A stretch of DNA of 64,000 nt from Stenogyne calaminthoides (lineage: Eukaryota > Streptophyta > Magnoliopsida > Lamiales > Lamiaceae). A program made the translations under genes and the position numbers. Shown here piece by piece: positions 1 through 10,605 of this stretch. The notes below the pieces were generated by a model, which was not told where the DNA came from, ran no database searches, and saw nothing but the letters and a program-made list of their open reading frames with translations. The stretch's first letter is position 1, and each line of letters begins with the position of its first letter. The stretch lies in the NCBI GenBank assembly GCA_037126765.1, contig JBBCBC010000032.1:868001-932000 (forward strand), written 5' to 3'.

Positions 1-1310
1 GTCTTCCGCATTTTCTACGTGGGCCTTGAATGGTTGCGTGATTCCTCCGAAATCATCAAACAAGAATGCCGATTTCATTTGCAGTTACACCAATGATCGT
101 TTTAATCGAACATTCGATGTATCATCTGATGAAATTGGGAATCAATGGAGATCTCTCAAGAATGGAGTCCAATGCAGGGCAGTGGTAGTCGATACCAAAT
201 CTCCATTTTCTGTGGGGAATTAGTTTCATCTCGAAGATGTGATCGAGGCTCAGCAGTTTGATAGGGACACTCTCGGTGCCATATTTGATGTAGCCGTTGA
301 AATGGAGAAGATTGAGAAGAATTCCAGAGGGAGCCAGATGCTTAAGGGCTATCTAATGGCCACTCTGTTCTATGAGCCTTCGACTAGGACTAGGCTTTCG
401 TTTGAATCCGCTATGAAGCATTTGGGCGGGGAAGTCTTGACTACGGAAAATGCACGCGAGTTTTCGTCTGCAGCGAAAGGAGAGACGCTTGAAGGTAGTC
501 AAACAGTTTGTTTATTATGAGTGAATAATGAAATGCTGATATTGTTTTGTTGATCTTCAGATACTATAAGAACAGTTGAGTGATACTCTGATATTATCGT
601 GATGAGGCACTTTGAAAGTGGGGCTGCTAGAAGGGCTGCAACGACGGCCAGTATTCCAGTTATCAATGCTGGAGATGGCCCTGGGCAGCATCCCACTCAG
701 GTAGCTGGTTTTAAGATTATTCAAGTTCGTTAATCAAGTTTTTCCAATATATGTTCATTTGTAATGGCATTCCATGATATATTGTATCTGTATGTTATCT
801 CCCCTCTTTAATTTGACCCCATGCTCACCCCTATCATGGATAAATGGATAATTAAATAGGATAGTTTTACCTCTTGCAAGTATTTTTCAAAAATCATGAA
901 TATAAATGAGGATTGTAAGAATTCCATCTTGATAGTTTAGTTATGAAGGTTGAATTTGAATAGTTAGTATTTCCATTCTTTAAATTAAGATGTCGGACTT
1001 TTTTCTGTCGTTTCATTCAAATTGACTATTTAAGGGATTTTCTTTTGCTTTTGTTAATATGATAGTATCTGTGAATAACTGTTGCTGCGGATCCTAGTCT
1101 TGATGCAGTCATTCTTACTTTATATTGTAGCTCTTGTTATAGTGTTTTAATCTACAGCTTTTGTCTTGCTTTGTTTCTTTACGGATGGTTATCTTGGTAC
1201 ACTAGTTTTGTTGCTTCACTATTTCTTACCTTTGTACTCTAAATTTAGTTTTGTGGCTTCATTTTTGTTGGGGTGGGTTCAGGGGATTGAGGTGTTGGAC
1301 AATTCATTAA

Positions 1311-1715
1311 GGTGATGTTTATTTTGGGTTTGGAATTCAAAAACAGTTCTACTTCGAGACTGAAATCCGGTTTAAAAAAAACCACCACTACAACACCTAT
1401 AAACCTATTATTACACTTTTCAATACAATCAATTCTCTCTCCTTACACTTTAATGTATTTAAATCATAATTCACATTATTCAATCATTACAATCACACTC
1501 AACAATAATATAATAATACAATTGCATTCACGCTTACACATTGATTTGATGTAATGTTAAATCGCACCCTGCTCAAAAACCCAATAAACACACGCCTTAC
1601 TTTTTTTTTTTGATCAGGAATAAACACACACCTTACTATTTATCAATATTTCAAAATCCCTTGATTTCAAAAACTGCTTTTTAAAAGTCACTTAAAACCT
1701 AACACAAACATCACC
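1311..1715. mobile_element. Tourist/PIF-Harbinger-like MITE in pyrB intron 2
   Basis: The ends form an imperfect inverted repeat: GGTGATGTTTATTTTGGG on the left and its near complement ending ACAAACATCACC on the right. TAA stands directly before the left end and one base beyond the right end, fitting the 3-bp TWA duplication of this superfamily. The interior is AT-rich without coding potential and matches the elements at 13506-13925 and 15931-16288, for example a shared ATTGATTTGA(C/T) block. It lies in the 1.4 kb intron between exons 2 and 3. Confidence 0.7.
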
Positions 1716-2683
1716 GTAAGAGTTTATGTTGTACTTATACACTTCCCATGTTTATCTCTATTGTATGATTTTCAGGTTTAAGGGCGGTTATATTTCCTAC
1801 TGATTTATGTGGGATTTGGCTAGACTTTGGTTAACGGTACGGCCTCATTAGGGCATGTCAGTGGATAAAGGAATCAAGTATAATGTGGTTAGACATTTTA
1901 GTTCTCTTTATTTATTTGCTTGAACTGAATAATTTAACAAATCAGCCATCTCTTATGACATAAATCAGCCATCCTAATTAGGGCATGTCCGTCGATAAAG
2001 GAAATGATGTGTGTTCCCTTGTGGTGTATATGGCATATTCAAATTTGTTTTGTTTATATTTTACTCAATGAACAGGCCCTCCTGGATGTATACACTATTC
2101 AAAGGGACATAGGAAAACTCGACGGCATCAAAGTTGGACTTGTTGGAGATCTTGCTAATGGAAGGACGGTCCGCTCTCTCACCTATTTGCTTGCAAAGTA
2201 CAAGGATGTTAAAATCTACTTTGTATCACCTCTAGTAGTGAAAATGAAGGTAACTTCAAAGGAACTTAGTTTGCTGAAACTTATTAACATGCAAATAAAT
2301 TTTTGTCCAGGGTATTTGATTGAGAGTGTGCAAATATATTTAGGATATAACTGCTTATTGCAACTTGACTTAATGATTACTAAAATTTGAGTTTTCAGAA
2401 TGATATAAAAGATTATCTCACATCTAAAGGAGTAGAATGGGAAGAAAGTGCTGATTTAATGGAGGTCGCCTCTAAATGTGACGTGGTGTATCAAACCCGT
2501 ATTCAGCGAGAAAGATTTGGTGAAAGAATTGATCTTACGAAGAAGCTCTGGGGAAGTACATAGTTGATCGGGATGTTTTGAATGTAATGCAGAAACATGC
2601 AGTCGTGTTGCATCCTCTGCCTAGGCTTGATGAGGTTGGTCTTAGGCTCCTGATTTGCTTTTACTTTCCTATTTAGTTTCTTG

Positions 2684-3127
2684 GGTTAATTGCAAAATAA
2701 ATCATGATTTTTTCACATTTTTTTCAATTACAACATATGTTTCTATAATTTGCAAATTTAAAAAAGACCTTTTGGTTGCAATTCTATCACATGAATATTT
2801 GATACAAATCATTTAGGGTTATTATTATTAGGGCCTTTTAAATTCAAATCTTTAATAAACAACTTCTGGGCTAAGTTAGGCAATCTAGAGGGATCACAAG
2901 ATTTGGGAAAACGGCTATAAGCTTGGGCAGATTTACCTCTTGTAATTCTGTGGTTTGAACTTCACATTTGATTAAAATTATTTGTTTATTTAGTGTCAAT
3001 CCCCTTACTCCATCACTATTTTGAGGCAAGTCCTGCTGATGTGAAAGTGTCTAAAATTGCAAAAAATATTAGAAGATTGTGGTTAAATTGAGAAAACAAC
3101 AAAAGATCGTGAATTTATTTACAACCT
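2684..3127. mobile_element. Long-inverted-repeat MITE in pyrB intron 4
   Basis: The left arm, with AAATAAATCATGATTTTTTC and then CAATTACAAC, is mirrored about 400 bases on by an arm whose complement reads AAATAAATTCACGATC and then CAATTTAACC. Arms are about 45 bases and imperfect. I could not fix a TSD, so the superfamily is open. No coding sequence. Confidence 0.5.
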
Positions 3128-3879
3128 AATTTTTTCCGGCTGCCACCCCAGCATAAGTTGCCGGAAAATATTACAAAATTTAAGAAGTCTGTGTATAGAA
3201 CTGCATATTTTAAAAACCATATGTTGTTATTGCGTGCAGTTAACCCTAATTTTTTTTCGTATCTTTTATCCTCTCCATCCCCTATCCACAAGTAGGGGAA
3301 TGGGCTTTGATAACAATGATGTTTTTCAAATATAAGTATCTTTTGGCTCGTCCAGATAACTGTTGACGTGGATGCTGATCCAAGGGCTGCATATTTTAGG
3401 CAAGCGAAGAATGGTCTCTACATTCGAATGTCTCTTTTGAAGCTCTTACTTCTCGGTTGGTAAAAAGATGCATGAGATTTCTTCCTTGGGATAAAAGTAG
3501 AAACCGAGTTATAAACAGTAATGAATTGCTTTTGCATGATGGAAAGAAAAGGGTATACATGGATTTTCCTTCTGGTTCCATTTATTCTCTGCCTTTTATT
3601 TCCTAGTCAAGTTTGCATTATATTTTGATGACTTATATTTGCTTCTTCTTGCGTCATAATATGACTTTAGGCTGAAGAGGAAGGTTCAAACTGAAAAACT
3701 ATTATTTGATCATGTAGATATATGTCTTAAAGCCATTTCAAATGCTACCACTAATCTGAGTGCTACATTTGTTAGAGTACCACACTATTTGCTGCTATAT
3801 ATATTACTTGGTTAATTTACACTTTTCATACTTATTGTTGATCATGTGATGTCTAGTACACTTGGGTTTCATTCTGAAC

Positions 3880-4250
3880 AGGGGTAAATGAGCCGAGTCG
3901 AGTCGAGCCGAGTAGTGTCAAGCTTGAACTCCACACGAAACTCGACTCGAACTCGATCGAGCTCAATAATTTTGAACTCGAGCTCGACTCGATAACTTAC
4001 ATAATATTAATTATGTAATTTTATTTTATTTATAATTAGAATATATTTTTATAAATTAGCATAATAGGGGTAAAATTGTAAAACCATGTGAGCTCGATTA
4101 AGCTCGCGAGCATGCCGAGCCTATTATTGTTGAGCTCAAACTCGAGCTAGAGAACTATTCGAGTAGCTCGAGCTCGACTCGATTAAATTTGAATCAATTT
4201 CGAGTTTTCTCCCAATCGAGCACGAGTAGCTCGTGTGCAGGCTTGATTAA
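3880..4250. repeat. GAGCTCGA-rich dispersed repeat, copy 1
   Basis: The segment is dense in GAGCTCGA, CGAGTCGAG and ACTCGACTCG around an AT-rich core containing AACTTACATAATATTAATT. A diverged copy in the same orientation, with the same order of blocks (TAGTGTCA, AATAACTTAC, ATAATAGG, ACACGAGTAGCTC), lies at 34830-35240. It looks like a non-autonomous element of unknown class. Confidence 0.6.
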
Positions 4251-5039
4251 CTTGCATTCTAATTCTAAACAATGGCCAAAGGGTATGTATGTTGAGTTAA
4301 ACATAGCATATATCTGTTGGCCATGGTTTTACTCGTCTCATTATTTGTATTTGTATTTCAGTTGGTCTTTCATTATCTAGATGCATGACATAGTGTATTA
4401 AAAAAAATATACTCATATGTTAAAGATCCAAATGATGTAACATGTAATGGAACAGAAGGGTGCAATTGTGATGGAGATGAGATCGTGATGAAGATATTAA
4501 TTTATTATAATCACTATTTGAATAGGAAATTAGCAATTAATGTAATTTATTAGCATTTAATATATTACCGTAATTAGTGATAGGGTTTTCTTATTTAAGA
4601 GTCAGTTATATAACCTTTTGAGGAGTTAAGTTGAATATGAATTAAAGAAATCGAGAGAGTTTCTCGTTTATTCCTCTTTGCCGGTATTTTAATGGGAATC
4701 AACGGAGATTGAGAAGGTTGTTCGTTTGTTCACGCTTCTCCCTGTATCAAATTGGTGTGAGCATTGACTCATTGAGCAACAAAGGGTTAAAAATAGAGCA
4801 AAATATGTTGAATATGTGGCTAATCAGAATATGTTGAATTCATCATAAAACACATAACTTATAGTTAATAGTTATTCACATGGTCAGTAGGTCTCCATAG
4901 CATAAAACCAAATTTTGTGATATTTATTTTCAAAACAAATTATTAAGCTAAGCCCAGTTACATATTTAAAGGCTGATGACTGATCTACATGTTTCTGGAT
5001 TAAAGGGGTGACTGACTAAGTGTGTGTTTGCAACCTCAC
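4251..5039. other. Intergenic; possible decayed copia LTR end
   Basis: No gene seen. Around 4620-4765 the sequence resembles the 3' part of a copia LTR: an AT-rich stretch, then a run ending in ATCAAATTGGTGTGAGC, which recalls the plant copia primer-binding site TGGTATCAGAGC. No partner LTR or internal domain is visible, so this is weak. Confidence 0.25.
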
Positions 5040-5045
5040 TTTAGA

Positions 5046-5221
5046 GCTATGTTTTAAAAATCGGGTCCGACCGGCCGGTCGGACTGGTGAACCGTCCCAA
5101 AGCGGCCCAATAGAGGTGTATAGAACCGCTATTGGACCGCCCACCTCAAAACCGGAAAAACCGTTCGAAAACCGGTGAAAACCGGGAACCGGTGAACCGC
5201 CGGTTTTCACCGGTTTTCAAC

Positions 5222-5254
<33 letters not shown>

Positions 5255-6236
5255 GGGCGGAGACCTTCGGGCGGGCGGCGACCTTCAGGCGGCGGGAAGA
5301 CGGCGGCTGGGGCTGGGTCGCTCGGCATCTACAGGAGAGGGTGTGGCGGTGGGCGGCGGCTGCGATTTTTCAGCGGCACGGTGGCGCGAGGGAGATGGTC
5401 GCGGCTGCAGCGGGCACGGTGGCGGGTGCGGTGGTGGGCGGCGGCTGCAGAGAGCGGGTGGCGTGAGAGGTTGTCAGGTGGTGGATGGCTTGGCGGGCGA
5501 CGGCGCCATTGAAGAACAGAAGAAGAAACTGGAGATGGAGAAGTGGAAAATGATGAAAAGGAAGGAGAGAATATTAGGTTTTTAACCGGCTCCCTTTTTT
5601 GTTTTTTTCAGCCCAGCCCATTTATCATTTTTTGGGTTTTGCTTTTCATTTTTCATTTATAAAATACAATTAATATGTATTTTTTTTAAAAAGAATTTAA
5701 GTGTGCTCTAAATTTTAAAATGTTATTTTAGAAGGTTTCTAAAAAATTAAATTTAATGAATTCAAGTGTAATTATAATATCATCTCCTCTGTCAAAAAAT
5801 AAAAATAAAAATTATAATATCATCTCAATATTATTTTAGTATTGATCTCTGAAATTTTAAATATCAAGTAATTAAATATCAAAAAATAAAAATAAAAATT
5901 AATACTTTTGACTTTTGTATTGTTGATGACATTTCTATTATTTTTGGAAATTGAAATTTGAAAGTTGGAACTATTTATGTTAATGGACATTTCTATTATG
6001 TTTAGAAATTTAAGTTTGAACTTTGAAGTTTGAAGTGAGTTTAGATACTTTATATTCACTTATCATACTCTATATTTTGAATTTTTAAAAAAATTATGCA
6101 TATTATATATATAATATTTATTATGACGTCATACCGGCTCAATCCGGCTCAATCCGGTCTGACCGGTCCGACCCCGGTCCAACCTTTTTTTGGGGTCATC
6201 CGGCTCAACTTCTGGTTCCGATTTTTAAAACATAGC
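5046..6236. mobile_element. TIR transposon (about 1.19 kb) with GC-rich insert
   Basis: Perfect 19-bp TIRs: GCTATGTTTTAAAAATCGG at 5046 and its complement ending at 6236. TTTAGA flanks both sides (5040-5045 and 6237-6242); if the TIR is taken as starting at ATG, a 9-bp TTTAGAGCT repeat is possible instead. Inside the TIRs lie CCGG-rich subterminal blocks (ACCGGT/CCGGTC repeats), a run of 29 A at 5222-5250, and a G/C-rich stretch of about 260 bases (5251-5510) quite unlike the AT-rich surroundings. No transposase was found, so it is non-autonomous; Mutator-like or hAT-like. Confidence 0.75.
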
Positions 6237-6242
6237 TTTAGA

Positions 6243-6770
6243 GCTTAAAATCACTTTTGTTTTTTTGTTTTTTTTTTAAAGGGCAATTATGGAGTGTTTG
6301 AAAGTGATATTTTAATAACTTAAAATCTGATTCTCCAAAGCAAAGCACATAGGCCCCAGCTTGACACTAAAAAAGCGCTTCCAATATTTTAATAATTAAA
6401 AAGGAGTTCTCCTTACAAATTTATCCTCACAAAAGATAAAAATTGAAGGAATCCCAAGTTCACTTCTCTCATTCAGCCATTGATGGAATACCATTGAGAA
6501 AAAACACTCTGAAGAATACCCTTACTTATGAAGAGTTCCAATTGAAAAGATTATCAAATATAAAAAGCATAATTGAGAGGTTGTGGAATTTGGAACTGCA
6601 TCGAGATTAGAGTTGACATATTATTATAGAGCGTGCTTAGTTTTTTTTTTTTTTTTCTCCAATTTTTTTAATTTTTCTTTTCACGCACCTTCTGAACAAG
6701 ATGATTTTTTTGTATATCTTTTTTTGCTTGATGAACATGGTGATCACAGAAAATCATTGATACTCGTACC
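6243..6770. other. Intergenic, no gene seen
   Basis: AT-rich sequence with T-runs near 6265 and 6640. The open frame at 6583-6846 is low-complexity and crosses into the next element, so I do not call it. Confidence 0.5.
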
Positions 6771-7226
6771 CAGTGGCAGAGACAGCAAAATTCGCCGAGG
6801 GGGCTCCAAGGTCTCATTTACACTCAGGTGTACTATGCATTCATAGTGTATTTTAGAATTGCATGTGCAAATTATTATACTGAAAAATATAATTTATTTA
6901 CACTGAACCGTGTAATTATTTTTTCATATTAATAGTTGCACAATTAAGCGTAAATAAATTACATTTTCAGTATAACAAGTCACACGTTTCTAAAATCCAT
7001 TACAAGTGCACGGTACACATAAAAAAAAAACACACTTTAAAATTTAAATAAAAAATACAGTGTTTGGAACTTGGACACTAACACACTTGTTTTTTAAGAT
7101 CACCCTCACACCACTTAGCCACAAAATAAATTAATAATTTATACTATACACTAATATATATATTAAAGTTTCAAATGGGTCAGGGGGCCCAGTGACCCCC
7201 TTGGCCCCATAATGGCTCCGCCACTG
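6771..7226. mobile_element. Non-autonomous hAT element with 8-bp target duplication
   Basis: TIRs CAGTGGCAGAGACA (6771) and complement of CAGTGGCGGAGCCA (ending 7226) are flanked by a perfect 8-bp direct repeat, CTCGTACC, at 6763-6770 and 7227-7234. The 8-bp TSD and CAG(T/G)GGC-type ends define the hAT superfamily. It carries no transposase; most of the interior is a second, nested fold-back element. Confidence 0.88.
6809..7021. mobile_element. Fold-back MITE, family F copy 1 (nested in hAT)
   Basis: Two inverted arms share GTGTA/GTGCAC, CATAGTGTATTTTAGAA and a block around AACTTGTTATACTGAAAA, separated by a short spacer containing CATATTAATAGTTGCAC. Homologous copies are at 32130-32325, 37149-37360 and 42010-42234, with a half copy near 26511-26600. 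Confidence 0.7.
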
Positions 7227-7234
7227 CTCGTACC

Positions 7235-7809
7235 ATTGTTGGTGTGCTGGTTTCGTTGATACCATTGTTGGTGTGTTGAGTTTTCAGAAGTCAAATTTAA
7301 AAATGGTAATTCTGTAAAATTATACAAGAAGTGTTTCGTTTACAAATACTATCAAATTCTTATATTTTAATCAAAAGCTCTTTATTTCCAAACATTACCC
7401 ACTTTCAATTTTACTACAAAAATCAATTAAAATCACTTATACAAAATAAATAGAGTTTGCAAACAACCCCCGACATATACTACATGTTGATGATTTGACA
7501 ATTGAGAGATTTATTACACGTGTATCGATGTTTTTTTATAAAAAACTTCATCACTCTTTCTTACTCTTCAAAAGAAGTCTACTCTAGTCAACTTTGATCA
7601 CAGCTTCTCAATATTTTTATAGCGGCAAAAACTGCAGTGAAAAATCGCAATCCACTCTCTTCCGAAAAATTGCAATCGTTATTCCACGATGATTTGACCC
7701 ATGAAAAATCCTTTTTGAACTATTTGACCGTGGCCCCGGTAGACTGGGACTCATGAAATATTTTGTGTTTTTTAATCCATGAAAGTGATTCTACCTTTTT
7801 CTTGTTATA
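7235..7809. other. Intergenic, no gene seen
   Basis: AT-rich, no frame above noise, no readable repeat ends. Confidence 0.5.
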
Positions 7810-7814
7810 GTTAT

Positions 7815-8286
7815 AGGTGAGAGAAAAAAAAATTTGGTCACATAAATTTTTTGTAATTTATTTTTTGTCCTAAAAAATTTAATTTTTAATTAAGATCCCA
7901 TAATTATCTCGATTATCTAATTTTGGTCTCATTTTCGTCAAAAAACATAATTTTTTTTTTATCACACACAAGTCACATGCTGGTTAAAATTGGGGTTTCT
8001 CGAGCTCGTAATTGACGTGCACGTTAAAAATTTTATTTTTTCCGCACTTGGGAGAAATTTCTTGTTCTTTTTAATTTTTTAGAAAAATGAACTTTTCTTT
8101 TAACAGTCAGTATCCACATCAGATACGAGCTCGGAAACCCGCATTTTTAATCTATACGTGACTTATGAATGAATGAAAATGATAAAATTTTATATTTTTC
8201 AATAAAAATGGGATCAAAATTGGACAATCGAGATAGTTATGAGATCAAAATTGGATAGTTAAATTTTTTTGGATAAAAAACGGACC
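7815..8286. repeat. Imperfect long inverted repeat
   Basis: The left arm contains CATAATTATCTCGATTATC, then TTTTGGTCTCATTTTCGT. The right arm contains the complements in reverse order around GGGATCAAAATTGGACAATC and GAGATAGTTATGAGATC. This fits a decayed fold-back element or MITE. It abuts the 8296-8468 element. Confidence 0.5.
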
Positions 8287-8295
8287 GAAAACTTT

Positions 8296-8468
8296 GGATT
8301 TGGATCCTCTACATTTCGATTCCGTAAATTTCTTGTAAATTTTGGAGAGAGAAAGACACAGAATAAATTAATATAAGAAAATATAAAGTGCGGGACACCT
8401 GCATTGTGTCTTTCTCTCTCCGAAATTTATAAGAAATTTACACAAAAAAATGGAGAGGATCCAAATCC
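8296..8468. mobile_element. 173-bp fold-back MITE with 9-bp target duplication
   Basis: TIRs start GGATTTGGATCCTCT and continue as an imperfect palindrome of about 75 bases per arm (for example GGAGAGAGAAAGACACA and its complement). Flanks GAAAACTTT (8287-8295) and GAAAACTTC (8469-8477) match at 8 of 9 positions. A 9-bp TSD with long TIRs points to Mutator-like ancestry. Confidence 0.75.
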
Positions 8469-8479
8469 GAAAACTTCTC

Positions 8480-9510
8480 GTTATAGGTTGCTTGCAGAAT
8501 TGAACCTCTAAGCCAATAGGGTGATGATGCAACTCAAAGTAAAGATTTTAAATGCTTAATTGTGTGTGGGTTTGCAACTTTGCATAAAGTAGTTGTCTTT
8601 CAGCTTCTGATATCTACTGCTTATTCAAGAATTAAATTTCCACGTGGTTGCCAGAGGGAGTAGTTTTCTTGCAATTAAATATCTAATTATACCAGTATCT
8701 TGATAATGTTTGTTACTCGTTTGGTTATCAGAAAAGTCGGCACGCCTTTGTGCATGTACAGAATATTATAATCAGTATACATGTCCTTTTTCCGGGTAAA
8801 GCTTAAAAACGAATTGATAGAATCCGAGTTACAATTATTTTATTTAGGTGGTTTAATTATAATATTTGATGTGATTGTTCATTTAAATTTTAAAAAATGT
8901 GTAGTACTTGTTGAGGAAAGGTTAGACAAACCCACTTGGTAAACTAATTCCTAAAACAAGGCTACTTTATAATTCCTTCACGTAATATTGTCAATTATAT
9001 TTAAATCACACTTAATTAAAATAACAAATTAAGCAAGATTGCGTTTGGCCGTATTTATAATATCCGAATGAACCTAACCTTTTGCGCCCTTCCGTGCTGG
9101 GATTCTCCCGATCACCTGATAATCAAATTAACATAATTAATTAATTTTGAGAATTAGTCATCATTACGGTAATTACAATTAGCAAAAAGGGCACGAGATT
9201 GTAGCCTGTTTGCTTTAACCCAAGGCATTTTCTCATTCCTTTGAAACCGACACATGACGCCTGCAGTAACATAAAATGTGGTCTTAACAACAAATGTAAC
9301 ATTTATTTAATTTTTTGATTCTAGCATTTGACAAGAAAGCACCAGTGGTCTAGTACTAGAATAGTACCCTGCCACGGTACAGACCCGGGTGATTCCCGGC
9401 TGGTGCATTTATATTGAGGTGCGTTGAAGATAACGTTGCGCTCAAATGTGGATATTGGGTTATCCACCTTGTCCGAACCTCGACGAAATTAGCGCATCTG
9501 AGCACTTTTT
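8480..9510 (+). repeat. Segmental copy 1 of GH9 intron/exon-3 region with tRNA-Gly relic
   Basis: This segment aligns by eye with 27190-28350 over most of its length. Its middle, from about 8810 to 9240, also aligns with 32550-33240 in the endoglucanase gene on the same strand. The exon itself is almost gone: only short scars matching exon 3 remain near 9093-9120 (GTGCTGGGATTCTC joined to CGATCACCTG). A decayed tRNA-Gly follows at 9339. Confidence 0.7.
9339..9407 (+). pseudogene. tRNA-Gly(GCC) relic, copy 1
   Basis: The acceptor stem GCACCAG/CTGGTGC and the anticodon arm GTACC-CTGCCAC-GGTAC (anticodon GCC) are intact. The conserved GG of the D loop is changed to AC, and the T loop has lost two bases (TGATT instead of TTCGATT). 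These changes make a functional tRNA unlikely. Confidence 0.75.
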
Positions 9511-9524
9511 TTTTTCATTTTTGA

Positions 9525-9780
9525 GGTTTTATGTTCTATTGTGGTTTAACTTTTATCTTTATAAAGTTATACATTTTCAGTTTTTTAGTTTTTTTTTTCC
9601 ATTTTTATGTTCTATTGTGGTTTAACTTTTATCTTTATAAAGTTATACATTTTCATTTTGAGTTTTTGAGTTTTTTTTTTGTGTTCTATTGTGGTTTAAC
9701 TTTTATCTTTATAAATTTATACATTTTCATAAGGGTACAATTAGTCTTTTATCTTTATAAAGTTATACATTTTCATTTAT
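9525..9780. repeat. T-rich minisatellite, about 65-75 bp units
   Basis: Three and a half units of TTCTATTGTGGTTTAAC followed by TTTTATCTTTATAAAGTTATAC and CATTTTCA, separated by T-runs of varying length. Unit starts are near 9532, 9605 and 9683, with a partial unit at 9748. The apparent ORF is an artefact of the repeat. Confidence 0.8.
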
Positions 9781-10020
9781 AATTTTTGAGGATTTAGACC
9801 TATGGAGTTTGACGTAGCAAAAGCATAATAACGAAAGAGATGAACGGCCGACACTATGTGCACTAAGTTGCACTCAGTTCTTTAATTTAATCCAATGTTT
9901 AAGTCCCTCAAACAATCTCAAAAGCAACATATAAATAAATATCCTAAAAGCCCGATAAACAAAGTGCCCACATACGGGGTCAACAATCAATATAAATGAA
10001 GTGCGTAAATAAATAAAACC

Positions 10021-10465
10021 CTTAGATTTTGGACCTGAATATTCGATCATAGGCTTCTAAGTACGCCAATGACTTGGTGTCGACATCATTGTCGCCCATG
10101 TAAGGAACCGAGTGTTTCACATTAAACACGTCAGAGGTACGGATGTAAGACGGAAACATCAAACGGTAGGCATTCGGGTTCATCTAAAGCACGATCTCCA
10201 CAAGTCCAATTTCTCGCTGCCAACTTGTTGCATTCATATGCTGGGCCAAGAACTGGCAACACGAAATCACCCACTTCAAACTTGACATTCCGTCTCCCAA
10301 GATCTGTCGTGGCCTTGTATAGAGCGTTAGCATCGAGTAGCTGTGCTCGAGTGGCAGCACGCGAATCGGAGATGATATAGAGATTAAATCAGAGAGACCA
10401 CGGGGTACAAGGGCATACACTACCCACTTAGCCCAAGTACTATAGTGTTGAGTTGGATTGTTCAT
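10021..10465 (-). pseudogene. Ty3/gypsy-like polyprotein C-terminal tail, copy A
   Basis: On the minus strand, after a stop, the segment translates as NPNAYRLMFPSYI, then RTSDVFNVKHSVPYMGDND, then about 20 residues before TAA near 10021. The DVFNVKH-PYMGD pattern resembles the end of plant gypsy integrases. The 93 residues before it (TWAKWVVYALVPRG onward) are not recognised. There are no intact enzyme domains. Confidence 0.45.
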
Positions 10466-10605
10466 TGAAACTCATTTTTGATCAATTGATGCAAAGTCAG
10501 CAAGACACAATAAACGTACAAATGCAAGCACAAAGTTGAAAATAGTTTCGCAATTCGTCCATATTGACCGTGAAATCACTCATGAGCAAAGTGCGATGGG
10601 ACATT

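Larger units (their letters stand above)
2..3463 (+). pseudogene. pyrB: Aspartate carbamoyltransferase (plastid), 5'-truncated by window, with two stops and a frameshift
   Basis: Aspartate carbamoyltransferase joins carbamoyl phosphate and aspartate in the second step of pyrimidine synthesis, in plants inside the plastid. Exons by GT-AG junctions and reading continuity: up to 494, 561-700, 2076-2249, 2399-2634 and 3356-3463 (TAA at 3461-3463). The carbamoyl-phosphate loop STRTRLSFESA, the HPTQ motif, VGDLANGRTVRSL and the HPLPR motif are all present, and the C-terminus ends in LLKLLLLGW. The first about 70 residues resemble a transit peptide; the true start lies left of the window. Three lesions interrupt the frame: TAG at 221-223 just before FHLEDVIEAQQF, TGA at 581-583 where homologues have Gly in TVEGYSDI, and one missing base near 2535-2537 (exon 4 is 236 nt; 237 restores the frame). 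Splice sites are clean and the protein sequence is otherwise well conserved, so the copy is either a very young pseudogene or carries assembly errors. Confidence 0.88.

Noticed and set aside
5132..5585. GC-rich overlapping ORFs on both strands
   Set aside because: Low-complexity G/R/A-rich translations across a poly-A tract inside a transposon; no domain.
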